Below the pieces are notes generated by a model. It saw only the letters and a list, made by a program, of their open reading frames with translations, did not search any database and was not told the origin of the DNA. From Cryptococcus deneoformans JEC21 (lineage: Eukaryota > Basidiomycota > Tremellomycetes > Tremellales > Cryptococcaceae), in assembly GCF_000091045.1 (NCBI RefSeq), contig NC_006684.1:423501-487500 (forward strand): a stretch of DNA of 64,000 nucleotides, written 5' to 3'. This document shows positions 40,201-51,684 of this stretch, piece by piece. The position numbers and the translations under genes were made by a program. The stretch's first letter is position 1, and every line of letters begins with the position of its first letter.

Positions 40201-43200
40201 TCGACCGAATCGTCGAGGTACCTGTAGAAAAAATCATTGAAGTGGAGAAACTCGTCGAAGTGCCGGTTGAGGTCGAAAAGATCGTCGAGAAGATCGTCGA
40301 GAAGATCATCGAGGTACCGGTGGAAGTTGAGAAGATTGTAGAAGTTCCCGTGGAGAAAATTGTGGAGGTTGAAAAACGGGTTGAGGTCCCCGTAGAGGTG
40401 GAGAAGATTGTTGAGGTACCTGTCGAGGTCGAAAAGATCATTGAGAAAATCGTGGAAGTTCCCATCGACAAGATCATTGAAATCGAGAAGCGAGTGGAAG
40501 TCCCTGTCGAAATCGAAAAGATCGTCGAGGTGCCTGTGGAGACAATTGTCGAGAAAATCGTTGAAGTTGAGAAGATCGTGGAGAAGACTGTTGAGGTCCC
40601 AGTCGAAAAGATCATCGAGGTCGAAAAGATTGTCGAAGTCCCCGTCGAAAAAATCATCGAGGTTGAGAAAATCGTGGAAAAGATCGTTGAGGTCCCAGTC
40701 GAAAAGATCATTGAAGTTGAAAAGATTGTGGAGGTCCCCAAGATCATTGAGGTTGAAAAAGTGGTGGAGAAGATTGTTGAGGTTGAAAAGGAAGTCATAA
40801 AGGAGGTGGAAGTGGAGAAGATAGTGGAAAAGATTGTTGAGGTGGAGGTTGTCAAGGAGGTGCCTGTCAATGTTGACGTCGAAAAGATTGTAGAACGGGT
40901 CGTGGAGGTCGAAAAGCCCGTCGAAAAGATTATTGAGGTGCCAAAGATTGTGGAGGTGGAGAAGATTGTGGAGAAGGTGATAGAAGTCATCAAGGAAGTA
41001 CCCAAGGAGATCGAGATCATCAAGGAAGTGGAGGTGGAGAAGATTGTTGAAGTCATCAAGGAAGTGGAGGTGGAGAAGATTGTTGAAGTCATCAAGGAAG
41101 TTGAGGTTGAAAAAGTGGTCGAGAGGATTGTTGAGGTGCCAGTGGAGGTTGAGAAGATTGTTGAGGTCGAGGTGGAGAAGCGAGTCGAAGTACCGTTTGA
41201 AGTGGAGAAGATTGTTGAAGTTGAAAAGGTTGTTGAGGTGCTGGTGGAAGTGGAAAAGAGAGTGGAAGTACCTGTGGAAGTTGAGAAGATTGTGGAGAAG
41301 ACGATTGAGGTGCCGATGGAGGTTGAGAAAATCGTGGAAAAGATCGTTGAAGTTCCGGTTGAAATCGAAAAACGCATCGAAGTCCCGGTCGAAGTCGAAA
41401 AGATCGTTCAAATCCCCGTTGAGGTCGAAAAGATCGTGGAGAAGATGGTAGAGGTGCCTGTTGAGGTGGAAAAAATAGTCGAAAAGGTGGTGGAGGTGCC
41501 TATCGAAATTGAGAGGATTGTTGAAGTTCAGAAGATTGTCGAGGTGCCTGTCGAGGTCGAGAAGATTGTCGAAAGGATTGTGGAGCTTCCCGTCGAAGTG
41601 CAGCGAAGAATTGAGGTCCCGGTCGAGAAGATCGTGGAGGTCGAAAGGATTGTTGAGGTCGAGAAGATTGTGGAGGTACTAGTCGAAAAGATTGTCGAAG
41701 TCCCTGTCGAGCGTGTCGTCGAGAGGCAAGTCGAGGTTCCGGTCGAAATCGAACGCATTATCGAACGACGAGTTGAGGTTCCGATCGAGAAGATTGTCAC
41801 CATCGAAAAGCGCATCGAAATTCCCATCGAGAGAATCGTCACTGTGGAGAAGATTGTTGAAGTCCCTGTTGCCGCCAACAAATCTCTTTTCTCCGACTCT
41901 ACCTCTCAAACCGAACCTCTTGCCTCTGTGAACTCCTCGTCGCTTGCCCCCAATCCCGACATCGGTTTGTTCCGTGTCACACCTGGTACAAGTTACGACT
42001 TCCTCAAGGCTCCTCCGTCGACTGTTCGTCGAGTCTCTGCGGACAATCTTGCGGCTGTTGCCAGTGGCTCCGCCGATTCCACAAAGACAGTCGAGACGAA
42101 GAGTGTACCTACTTCTCCTGCGGACAAATCTCAGCCGCCAATGATGAACCTTCCCCCTCCACCTAGCAACCCACCGCCTAGTCGTATCGGCAAGAAGATG
42201 TCAATGGGTCCTCCTCCTTTGCCTACCTCTCCCCACCCCGACGACTTCCTTCAACGGGCAACGAGCCCCGCATTCCAATCCACCGTTAATCGGCGCTCTT
42301 CGACGCGTACCGCTCCATCTGCTGCTGGAGCTGCTATCCGTGCTTCTGGTGGTGACATGCCGCCCCCAGCCTCTACCTCGCGTAAACCGTCAAGAAGCAG
42401 TTTCAAGCCCGCGGCTTCTGCTCAAGCCACGCCTGTCAGGGATGATGTCAAGTCTCGCCAAAGCGTCAGGCGCCGCACAGACAACACCTTTGCTTCCAGC
42501 GGTTACACCTCTGCCAACTCTAGTGCCACTGGTCATGATCAACTCATAGAACATGATCGCAACCCTTCACTCTCGTCATTCGATAGCTATGCCGGGACAG
42601 TCCCGAAGCCGCGTGGTGTACCTACGGCAGGCTCAACCGATCCCCAAACAATTCACGCGATTACGCAGACGATGATTGGAGAGTATCTGTACAAGTACAC
42701 GAGGAGAGCAGTCGGCAAGGGTCAGAGTAGCAACAGACACAAGAGATTCTTCTGGGTACATCCATACACCAAGACTCTGTACTGGAGCACAGAGGATCCG
42801 GGAAGTAGCAGAGCTTCCGAGAGTTCGGCCAAGAGTGGTGGGTAGTCTACCATGTTAGGTAATGAACGTGTAGCTGACAAAGATAACAGTGTTCATCTCG
42901 AACGTCAAGGTTATCGAGGACACTAACATCCAACCTCCTGGTTTGTTCACCAAGAGTATCGTCGTGTCTACTCCTGGGCGAGAAATTCAGATCACTGCAC
43001 CTACACAAGAGAGGCATGAGCTCTGGATGTCTGTACGTACCCCTTTTTTGCATTTGTTCCCAACGACTTGGACCTGATCCTTTTGGCTTTAGGCACTGCA
43101 GTTCCTTTTGCAAAAGCAGAGTCCTGAAGCCAACAATACTCTCGCCGAGACCACTGTTCGAAACAGCTCTCGCCCGGCTCTTGCCTCAATAGCCGACGAA

Positions 43201-43872
43201 CAAGGCCGACTTACAATGCCCAAATCTCCCCTGTCTCTTCGTTCATTTGGCTCTGAGCGCCATTCTCTCAGTAATATTACCCCCAAAGCCAATCGCAGCC
43301 ACTCGACCATGAGTAACTACCCTCGTTCAGCGTCGACGATGGGTAAAAGGGCAGGTACAGTAGCACATGAGTATACGAGAAGGCACGAAGTACCTCAACC
43401 ATTCCATGGTGGGCACCGGTACAAGGGGCCTTATAAGGGAGCACCAATTGTAGACGACGAATTCGATGTAGTGTCACGGGAAGATGGAGAGGATATGGAT
43501 ACTTCATTTGAAGGCCTTGAGAATGTTAGAGGTGAGTTTTATTATCATATCCGAAACTGGAGTTTTCGGTGTCTCACTACTCTTTTTACGAATAAAGCGT
43601 GCTGCGATGGCAAACACCTTGTCGGCCAGCATAATCACCATCATGACCATCCCAATGTCCCTCGGACACCTGCTCGGGCGGAGACACCATCTCTGCGCGG
43701 CTGGTCTATGCGTTCAGGAAGAGCGTCCAACGTGCTTAGCGACGGAGAAAGTATCTTCTCAACAGCCAAGAAGAGGGAAGAACGATCAAAATCTGCCATG
43801 GGACATAGGGATAGGAGGGATGGAGCAAAGAGTCCTGCTATGGGGTCGTTGAGGAATCTCAAGCAGGCATAG
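37275..43872 (+). CDS. NUM1: Num1/ApsA/Mcp5-type cortical anchor with long EKIVEVP-like repeat
   Basis: Num1-type proteins sit at the cell cortex and anchor dynein and mitochondria. The start is ATG 37275 or the internal ATG at 37362 (MAGNSPTSS). The order is a coiled-coil region (SSQLQMLGTMGQEILRQQQE, RDFEGEG, later LTKANAEQARLQKTLVSSRE), typical of the Num1 dynein- and mitochondria-binding end, then a Ser/Pro-rich linker. Next is an approximately 690-residue repeat tract (39797-41870) of units like VEKIVEVPVE. A second disordered linker leads to a C-terminal Mcp5-type PH domain (QTMIGEYLYKYTRRAVGK, KRFFWVHPYTKTLYWS) that should bind membrane lipid. The tail is Ser-rich. Introns lie near 37674-37724, 38009-38061, 42838-42890, 43033-43092 and 43531-43598. 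Confidence 0.85.
39797..41870 (+). repeat. in-frame coding repeat, EKIVEVPVE-like units
   Basis: The repeat is about 2.07 kb and 690 residues long, made almost only of V, E, K, I, P, R and D. The commonest words are VEKIVEVPVE, KIIEVEKIVE and VEVPVDRIVEVEK, often in a 7/14-residue rhythm. The tract has no Cys and almost no aromatic residues. At DNA level the units have diverged in third positions, so the protein pattern appears to be under selection or under repeated local duplication. Confidence 0.9.
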
Positions 43873-44512
43873 TTTCAAATAGGTTTCCTTCTTGACAATT
43901 TCGGGACGTTTTTTTGTGAATCGATGGTTTCTTTTTTTTGTCTCCTTCCGTATCTGTCTTTGTGACCTTTTTTGTGCATAGACGATTAGAGTATCTAATG
44001 TGCATATATATACCCTATCTTGAAAGGATGTATAATATCGTCAGTGGCAAGACAATTTACAATAATCAGGGGGCTTTACGCAGCGAATATCACTCGTCTT
44101 GTGGTTGAAAAGTTCGAAAAGAGACTTTTCAGGAAGATAAAGGTAACCGTAACTGAATCAGAACCATCCGCTTGGGTAGTCTTCCGTCTGGCGGATTGTA
44201 GTGCTGCTTAGACAGGCGCTGGACTGTCGATTCTTGGGCCCAGAGATTATTGTTGACGTTAAAGTAACCCGGTGAGACACCAGTTGTTAATGGAACGACA
44301 GAACAGCCTGCCAGTTGGTATTGAACGAGCGACAGAACAACCTGCCAGTTGTTATGGAACGACAGAACAACCTGACCTCATAATCCTGGCAGCAAGGGTG
44401 GCCTTGTTTGATCAAAGTAAGATAGAGTTTATTGGCCGTTAAGAATTGATATACACTCACTCGGTTTTTCTGGTGTAGTCAAAAAAACAAAAAAAAAGTA
44501 GAGTTGGCCAAA
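43873..44512. other. intergenic: 3' flanks of the Num1-like and PIG-Y genes
   Basis: The two genes converge here. The stretch has T-rich 3' sequence after 43900 and a short tandem repeat at 44282-44377 (separate entry). No gene was found. Confidence 0.4.
44282..44377. repeat. three imperfect tandem copies of a 31-34 bp unit
   Basis: Copies start at 44282, 44313 and 44347. Each begins AGTTG(G/T)T and contains GACAGAACARCCTG. The middle copy is 3 bp longer. They lie in the intergenic space between the Num1-like and PIG-Y genes and have no coding potential. Confidence 0.75.
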
Positions 44513-44841
44513 TTAGGCAAAACGAAAATACTCCCAGCCAACCCAGTTGGCGATTGCGAACCATGTCGTCACAGGAATGAGTAGCGGAACAAGATATTTA
44601 TAGTGCTCGTCTTCACACAATGGGCGTAGCCATGTAATCTGTGGGTGCATTCTCGCATAAGTTTTATACTGGTAAAACAGAGGAAATAAATGTTACGTAC
44701 TTGGGCAGGGCAGTAAAAGTAGGACAGAGCGAGGAGGGCGGAAAGAAGGGAGATGGTGAACATGCATGCTGCGCCGATATAGAGTTGGAGAGCTGAACGT
44801 GGCCTTAGCGGGAGTGGTTCGAATGTGATGGGACGGGACAT
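44513..44841 (-). CDS. PIG-Y-like subunit of GPI-GlcNAc transferase
   Basis: Two exons (44841-44701 and 44638-44513) encode an 88-residue protein, close to the PIG-Y family size. It has two membrane spans: IGAACMFTISLLSALLALSY and YLVPLLIPVTTWFAIANWVG. The second span and its exit (LIPVTTWFAIANWVGWEYFR) match the PIG-Y pattern of a Leu/Pro-rich helix, then W.GW..FR. The family supports the first step of GPI anchor synthesis, transfer of GlcNAc to phosphatidylinositol at the ER. The short loop between spans has a Cys and acidic residues. The protein was recognised by pattern only; a short generic two-span protein remains possible. Confidence 0.65.
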
Positions 44842-45222
44842 GGCTGAGGAATAGAGAGATGTGATGACGACGCAGAAAAAACGAGGTGTCGAGATGTAAA
44901 CAACTAAATACTTATCCGATCGGCCGGCTCTTGCGCGGATATTTGTTCCATCGACACGATACTGCTTGTTAGTCATCCGTCCCCGCTCCTTTCTGCTGGC
45001 CACTCGCCCCGCCCCGTCCCCAGCATAATGGCTCCCGAATTCTAGGCTCCCGCGACGACCAAAGGAGACAGCGTCAAAGGTGCCGTGGAAAGACCCGGCG
45101 ACAAACACGGTGAGCATCGAAAACGGATCTCTCGCCGGCAACACTGCAATACTGACGCCGCCGGACCATGCTTTGTCTACAGAAAAAAACACGGAGCAAC
45201 AGACAACAGACAGCAAACGAGA
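44842..45222. other. divergent promoter of the PIG-Y-like and 5-phosphatase genes
   Basis: About 380 bp between the two starts. The right part is open in the 5-phosphatase frame but lacks a convincing earlier ATG, so it was left as 5' flank. Confidence 0.35.
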
Positions 45223-48200
45223 ATGCCCAGACTCCTGCACGCCCTCGCCCACCACAAGCACATCTTCCCTTCAGACTCCTCTTCGTCACACCAAGACTAT
45301 AATGCGTCCATGCAGGACCCAAACAGGTTACGTTCACGGCTACACGCCTTGTTCCACTCGAAAGACAACCATCCGCAGGATGACGATGCACAAGACAGTC
45401 GACAACAACGAGCCATACAAGCAATAGACGGCGACGATTGGTCAGGCGATGGTCATGATACTTCTAGATCGATGAGCTTTTCATTTTCAAATGGATCAGA
45501 GATCGGAAGTACGGTTGCGCCTCCAAAACCGCAGCGGGAAGCTATCAAGGTATTGGTCATCACTTGGAATATGGGCGATGCACTCGTACGTTCATGATAC
45601 TCGCATTTCCATATGACAGCTAAAATTCTATCCTCTCAGCCAAAAGGCGATCTCTCGGTCCTTCTTGGCAAAGTACCCCCATACAAGCCACCACAGTCAC
45701 CCATTACCGGGCTTCCATCATTGCCTATTGAGAATGCCCACCCGTACCATATCGTTGTGATCGCCGGTCAAGAATGTCCGACACCCAGCGGCGCTCCCCG
45801 TGGACTAGGCGGTGGATTAATAAAAGGCGTGACTCTGCGACACAAGAAGGAGATTAAAGAAAAGAAGGAGAAAGAAAAGGAAATCAAGGAAAAGGATAAA
45901 GAGATTAAAGAGGAAGCCATCGATCTTGAGAAAGATGCTGAAGATGTGGTGCAAGGAACCAAGTCTCCTGAAATTGGCGGCGACGACGACGACAGGCTCA
46001 GAGCGACCAGCCCAATGACTCCTCATTCACCTTTTCTCCATCGTCTGTCTCCAGCAGCAAAAGGCTGGAGTCAAATGCTTGACGATTACTTCTGTGGCCC
46101 CAATTATCGGTACGACGTGCCCCACTCATTACCTTCTTCCAACCCTACATCTTCCCGTGACTCGCCCGTACCCGCTCATAAACCCAATATACAATCTCCT
46201 GTCCCGTCGCCTCAACCCAGCGCTATACTTCGTTCATCGTCTGTCCCCATGACGCCCTCTAACCCAGTCCCTACCCCTCTTGCCAAAATAGCAGCTACGA
46301 ACGGCAAGGGAAACGTTCCCAGCCCACATGGACCTAGTCACCTTAGACCTCCTCTAAGCCCTTTGGCAACATCACGCTCTTCTCTTGAATCGGGCTCAAA
46401 CACGTTTATAAATTCGTCAAGCGACGATTCGGAGGATAACGGTGAAGACGTTGTCCCCTACATAAATCCCGCAGGCGATAAGAAACTGCAGCAAAAGCCA
46501 AAGGCCCTGTCGTCCCCGTCCAAGCAAAAGTTGAAGAGGCCAGAGATCGTCATTCCTACGGAAGAGACGAAAAATGACGATCAAGGAGCGTATGTCCACG
46601 TGGCAAAGGAGAGGTTGCTTGGGATGTACCTTTCCGTATATGTATATAAAGATGCAGAGCATCTCATACAAGGTATGTCTTATCTATATCCTTGGCCCAT
46701 TCGTTTATATCTAAATGTATCTCGCTAATATACCGGCAGGATTGGATAAAGACTTTGTGACTGCAGGTTTAGCTGGTGGTCGATTCGGTAACAAGGGCGG
46801 GATGTAAGTCCCCCAAACCCCAGCTTTTGGTTTCCGATATATATATATATATATATATATACTGACGTTTTGCTCGGAAGCGGGATAAGCCTCAAACTCG
46901 CCGATCACCGATTCCTGTTTGTCAACTCTCACCTCGCCGCACATACAGATAGACAAGCAGCCCGTCTTGCCAATATCGCCAAGATCAAATCCGAACTCCG
47001 TCTAGACTGTTTTTTACCCAAGGATGATCCTCGAGCGCAAGCAGAAGATATTGCGGATCGATTTGATACTGTATTCTGGTGTGGAGATTGTGAGTCTACA
47101 TGTAATTTTTCTTTTCAAACAAAATGGAAGGCTGATAAGGAGCAGTGAATTTCCGTTTGGAACTTTCCAGATTACATGCCGACTGGCTTATTGAGCAAAA
47201 GAGTAAGTCAATCCTTGCCATTCCTTTCGTCCTCCTCGCCGCTGATACAAGTTTCAGAATACGCGGAAGCACTCATGTGGGATCAACTCAAGATGGCCAT
47301 GGCCGACCCGGAAATCAATCCCTTCCCTGGGTTTGAAGAGGGTCCAATTAATTTCCCCTGTACCTTCAAGTATGATGTGTGTTACATCTCCTTTTCAGTA
47401 ATATCCATGATAATAATGAGTGCTCATCATCTTTGTATATATAATAGGTATGGAAATCCGTCCGCGCAACTAACCGCGAGATCCGGCGGAACCTCAAACG
47501 CCGCAAATCCTCCGCCTCTGCTGCATCAGTTGACATTGATTCTTCTCAAATCTCCTCTTCCAACCCTGGTAATGGTGGTGGCGGTGGTCGTAAAGCAGGT
47601 GGGCACCAGAAGTCTTTGAGTGGGGTGCCGGAGGCGGACGCTATCGAGGAAATGGGCGAGGAAACGTCTGCATCTGCACTTGCGCCTGCGGATGGAATGA
47701 TGTCAGGTCAAGGGCCTAGTCCTACATCTGGCCAAGAATCCGACAAGGATCAGTTAAGACCTCCATCCAGGAGTGGTGATAGGAGCGACGAGGAAGATTA
47801 TGGACGACAATCGTTCGAATCTAGTCGATATACCTCCGGAGTGGCGTCGACTGTGGGTACGGATGCGGAGGAAGACAATTCGGACGCCGATTCTGAACCT
47901 CGTTCGCACCACTCCCACAATCACCGCCAGCACCACCACCAGCAGCATAAAGCGTTTGAGAGCGCGTTGAAGGAAAAGACTCGGCATCTGTTGGGTTTGG
48001 TCAAGATGGATGGGATTTTGACGGGCAGCCCTGGCAGACGGAATCATAATAGTAATAATAGTGATAATAATAATATTGGAAGAAGAGTCAGTAATAGGAA
48101 CAGAGGGGAGAGTACAAGTACCGCCAGGCGGGAAAGACGCAAGGAAGAGCAAGACAGGAACGAGTACGAATCTCGTCGGGCGTCCATGTCGAGTTTTGCG

Positions 48201-49965
48201 TCTACCAACATTGGCACCGAGTACACTACTGAACCCGACATTGGGCGACTGTCCAATTCTTCTTATCGCAGTATCCGAAATCCTACCGCTTCATCCCAGG
48301 ATGACCATCTAGGCATCCCCTCCAAAACGGATAGATCAGTCACTTCACACAGTTCAGCCTCACCGCCCAGCTACGCCGGCGACTGGACCAAGCCTCCTTT
48401 TACAAGGAGACTTTCAGGGATGAAACGGACTTCGAGCAGCAAGTCGGTGTATAGGGAATTGGAAGAGGGGGAAGATTTGGATAATGATTTGGATGTTGAT
48501 AGGCGCGAAGGAGTTTATGATAGTTCAAAAAAACAAAGAGTGCCGAGTTGGGTACGTGTTTTTTTACTTTGATCAGTCTCTCGCGGAAGTGTAAACTAAT
48601 AGTCACGATGAAAAGTGTGATCGAGTGCTGTGGAAAGCGCACATTACCCCCGATCCACCTCTTGAGCCGATCAGTGAAGACCATGACCCTTCGCTTAACC
48701 ATGAACGGCCATTATCAAGAATCTCCACCGCATTTTCTAATTTTGGTGGGCATTTCAGGCTACCAATGGGACGTGCATCTACCAAGGAACCTTCTTTGCT
48801 GGTACCCACCTCAACAAGGTCTGGGAAGAAATTGGAACATGCTGTAAAGGAGAGTGATGAGGATGATCACTGGGGGGAAAAAGTTGACAAGGCATTGAGG
48901 TTTGATGCGGATCGCAATATGAGCGACAGTTTCGTCTCATCGCCGCCTGAATCGCCCGATCTAAGATCTACGGGGACCGAATCGGGTCTCATCCCTGCCC
49001 CACGGCAAGTAAGTCCTCTGGGCAAGGAACAAAAGTTCTTTTCTGCTAGTAAATCTATCCCGCCCCTTTTGACGCCGAAGATGAGTCCAGTCAAGACTGA
49101 GTCAGAATCGTCATCTCCTCGGATTACTCATTCAGCTCCCGATCCTGGCAAACGGAAACTCAGCTTTGACCCGACATCATCTTCGCCTTTAAAAGGAACT
49201 TCCACTCCCCCAACCGATCAGTCGTCTCATATCGACCGAGTTAAATCACCAGCTTCTCGACCTCGATCGAATTCTGATAGCACTGGAGACCAAGGGGTTG
49301 AGCAGGAAAAGGAAAAGAAGAAGGGTAGAGTGAGCGATGGCATTGTTGGGGCTCTGGCTACTCCCACAAAAATCGAAACCAAATTGAGTGTTATGGGAAG
49401 AGGAAATGGTGCGAGCCCGAGGAACAAGAGTCCCAAGGGAACGGATTCACCTACTAGAGCAGCTACTTGGCAGCCCTTGCAATCTTCCAAGACAGAATCA
49501 GCTACTAACACTGCCGAAACGCCCCTACCGCCCATCCACTCCAAGTCATACGCTCCTTCCCGTCCCACGTCGTCCAACATGGACAGCAACCCTTCTTTCC
49601 AGCCTCTGACGCACGCAACGACGTTGGCTGGACCGGCGCCTACTGTCAGTAACAGGCGAGAGCACGATAAGAACGCTTTCATGAGGTTTTTGAGAGACTT
49701 GCCTGGGTGGTTGCATAGGAGCGATAGGAGTACGGAAGAGGAAAAGGATAAAGATGAGACTGGTGAAGAGTTGAACCAGGAGGAGAAGAGGTGGCAAAAG
49801 GGGGAAGTGAGATGTTTGCATTATGGGACTATCGATGATGCTGGGTGAGTCCCTCAGTCTGATGTCTCGGCTTGAGATTAGTGCTGATTGTATGGCAGAA
49901 TGAGACTATTGGAAGGCAGATCAGACCATAGACCAGCTATTTTCGCGGGAGCCGTGTACATCTAG
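45223..49965 (+). CDS. inositol polyphosphate 5-phosphatase (IPPc) with large insertions
   Basis: The protein removes the 5-phosphate of phosphoinositides or inositol phosphates. Catalytic blocks are split but all present. They are LVITWNMGDAL, VVIAGQECP, RLLGMYLSVYVYKDAEHLIQ, LAGGRFGNKGGIGISLKLAD, FLFVNSHLAAHTDRQAARLA, VFWCGDLNFRLEL, FPCTFKYDVWKS, VPSWCDRVLWKAH (spliced across an intron after VPSW) and SDHRPAIFAGAVYI at the very end. Ser/Asp/Lys-rich insertions of roughly 200 to 400 residues separate QECP from the first core strand, KYDVWKS from PSWCDRVLW, and VLWKAH from SDHRP. An (AT)n run at about 46838-46861 lies in one intron. The ending in the last catalytic block leaves no C-terminal targeting domain. 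The start at ATG 45223 (MPRLLHALAHH) is the first good one. Confidence 0.9.
46838..46861. repeat. (AT)n dinucleotide microsatellite
   Basis: About twelve AT units inside an intron of the 5-phosphatase gene, next to the exon that encodes GGIGISLKLAD. Confidence 0.9.
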
Positions 49966-50360
49966 TCCGGACTTGATCGTTTTAGACCTTTCCTGTCGCG
50001 TAGCGACTACAACAGCTGGGAAGTTTACTTTCGTTTTTATAAATTTTGACGATACCTCATGATTACGATACTATGGATTTAATATGGACATTTCGATATA
50101 TCCCGTTCCTGCCAAGACAGGCAAAAATCATACAAGTGCATGGTATGATAGGTATAGTCGACTCGCAGCGTCGTTGAGCCATTAATAGCAAGTCACAAGA
50201 GGCATTAATTCAGCGACTAGTATATGAGGGGGTAAGGCTGGAAGTGAGATGGTATAAACTGTCTAATGGATGTAAGGTGGTCGTCATGGTCGTAAAAAAG
50301 TCATAAGATTCGTGATGTATATGACAAGAAGGCAAATTTATGATTGCTAGGTTGCCAGAA
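49966..50360. other. intergenic between convergent genes
   Basis: A 3'-3' gap of about 395 bp. No gene is supported. Confidence 0.45.
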
Positions 50361-51386
50361 TTAGTCTCCATCTTCTGATATAAACAAAGAGATGCTCACG
50401 CCTTGAGAATCAAACCCTTCCGGCGCATCCCCTTTAGCCCCATACGCTTCACTAACATCTGCCAAAGCTCCATCCGGCTGAACAGTCATCCCTTTTCCTT
50501 GGGTCTTTCCCGCCAATGGTTTTCCACGTCCCGTCTTTTCCGCCTTGGGACTCCCATGATCAGTCATCTCTTCAACGGTATTTCTCCTCGTCGCATTGAC
50601 GCCCAGTATTGGGCTGTCACCAAGTAAACGTTCAACCTCTGTTCGGCGACGCTGTTGCGGTGTGTCGCGGAAGTTGAGAGGGCTAAGGGTCATGTTAACT
50701 TCGAATGGCATATTGCGAACCTTGGATCTGGTACGCGTCGCGGGCGAACCCTCAAAGTCTTCAAACAAAAGAGTGGGAGGAGCAGAATTCTCCTTGTTCA
50801 TAGTTATCTCCTTTTTGTGGCGGCTGACAGATGAAATAACAGCGGGAGAGGATTCAACAGCGGAAAGAACTGTTCGTCCGCGCTTGGCTGGAGATCTACC
50901 GGTCTCGGAACGCGTCGTAGGTCGACGGGATGCACCCTCATTTTCCTGTGGGTCTGAAAAAATGGGTAGAGGTGAGAGCAAGTCTCTAGTGCGTTTGATG
51001 GACGATGCAGCGGGTAGGGGTTGGCTTGTTACCAAGGTCGACGTTGGAGCTCGACGTTTGATCGCAGTTGCACCAATGACGCCCGATGATTTCGGTTTTG
51101 ATGGTTCAGGATCGGTATAGATCTGAATGGTAGATTTTGATTTTGGTTTGACCGGAACATCCGCCTGTGACTTCTTCTTCGATACAGCCGACTGTTTGAG
51201 TGATAACGTTTTGGATGGAGGAGGCACGAGTGATTTGGGTTGGAGGGAAGTGAGGGCCTGACGGGACCTGTTTGTTGACCGCCTTGGAGATGTACGTCTG
51301 GGCTGTTTGGAGAGCGGTTGAGGATTACGGTCTGGGGATTCTGTATATATGGCGAATACTGCACCCTTTTTCTTTGTGACTGGCAT
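50361..51386 (-). CDS. KEN-box protein, possible securin-like APC/C substrate
   Basis: The protein is 341 aa, single exon, and mostly basic and Ser/Pro-rich, so largely disordered. It has a KEN box in MNKENSAPP (about residue 200), RxxL candidates (RQAL, RDLL), and many Ser-Pro sites such as LSPLPIFSD, RSPAKRGR and LSPLNFRD that could be CDK targets. Two copies of an IYT(D/E) motif occur in VFAIYTESPDR near the start and IQIYTDPEPS later. Animal securin also has an IYVD motif at its start. The C-terminus ends SISLFISEDGD. Securin is a reasonable guess for an otherwise unrecognised protein, but it diverges too fast for a firm call. Confidence 0.5.
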   Translation of the reverse strand: MPVTKKKGAVFAIYTESPDRNPQPLSKQPRRTSPRRSTNRSRQALTSLQPKSLVPPPSKTLSLKQSAVSKKKSQADVPVKPKSKSTIQIYTDPEPSKPKSSGVIGATAIKRRAPTSTLVTSQPLPAASSIKRTRDLLSPLPIFSDPQENEGASRRPTTRSETGRSPAKRGRTVLSAVESSPAVISSVSRHKKEITMNKENSAPPTLLFEDFEGSPATRTRSKVRNMPFEVNMTLSPLNFRDTPQQRRRTEVERLLGDSPILGVNATRRNTVEEMTDHGSPKAEKTGRGKPLAGKTQGKGMTVQPDGALADVSEAYGAKGDAPEGFDSQGVSISLFISEDGD

Positions 51387-51684
51387 GGTTGATGGATGAG
51401 AAGAAAGAAGAAAGCGTGAAAGAGGAAAGAGACGGGCGGAGTGCAGGGGCGTCGATGGGGAATTGGATTAACCACGTGGCTTCCGCAGGTAACATAAAAA
51501 CAGTAAACAACACGTCACCAAAGAAAGTCGCGTCCATAATTAGGGAAAAAAAAGGCCTACGAGCGAGAATCACGCGAGAAGCAGCCACCATGAGACGGTG
51601 TTCTATCAAGAAGACCATGACAACATGCATGACAAAATTACAACAAGACTTCCTTGCTATCCCGAGAAGCGTTTCCTGGCACTT

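Noticed and set aside
39264..41411. Very long antisense frames (715 and 594 codons) and several long sense-strand shadow frames over the Num1 repeat
   Set aside because: They are by-products of the repeat: GAR/GTN/AAR/ATY-rich codons have few stop complements. The antisense products are low-complexity Asn/Asp/Leu/Phe or Ser/Thr/Phe/Ile strings with no domain, while the sense frame links coiled coil, repeat and PH domain.
44569..45261. 230-codon minus-strand frame covering the PIG-Y-like exon
   Set aside because: Only the part from MSRPITFEPL (44841) has protein character. The upstream part overlaps the divergent promoter, and the downstream part reads through an intron.
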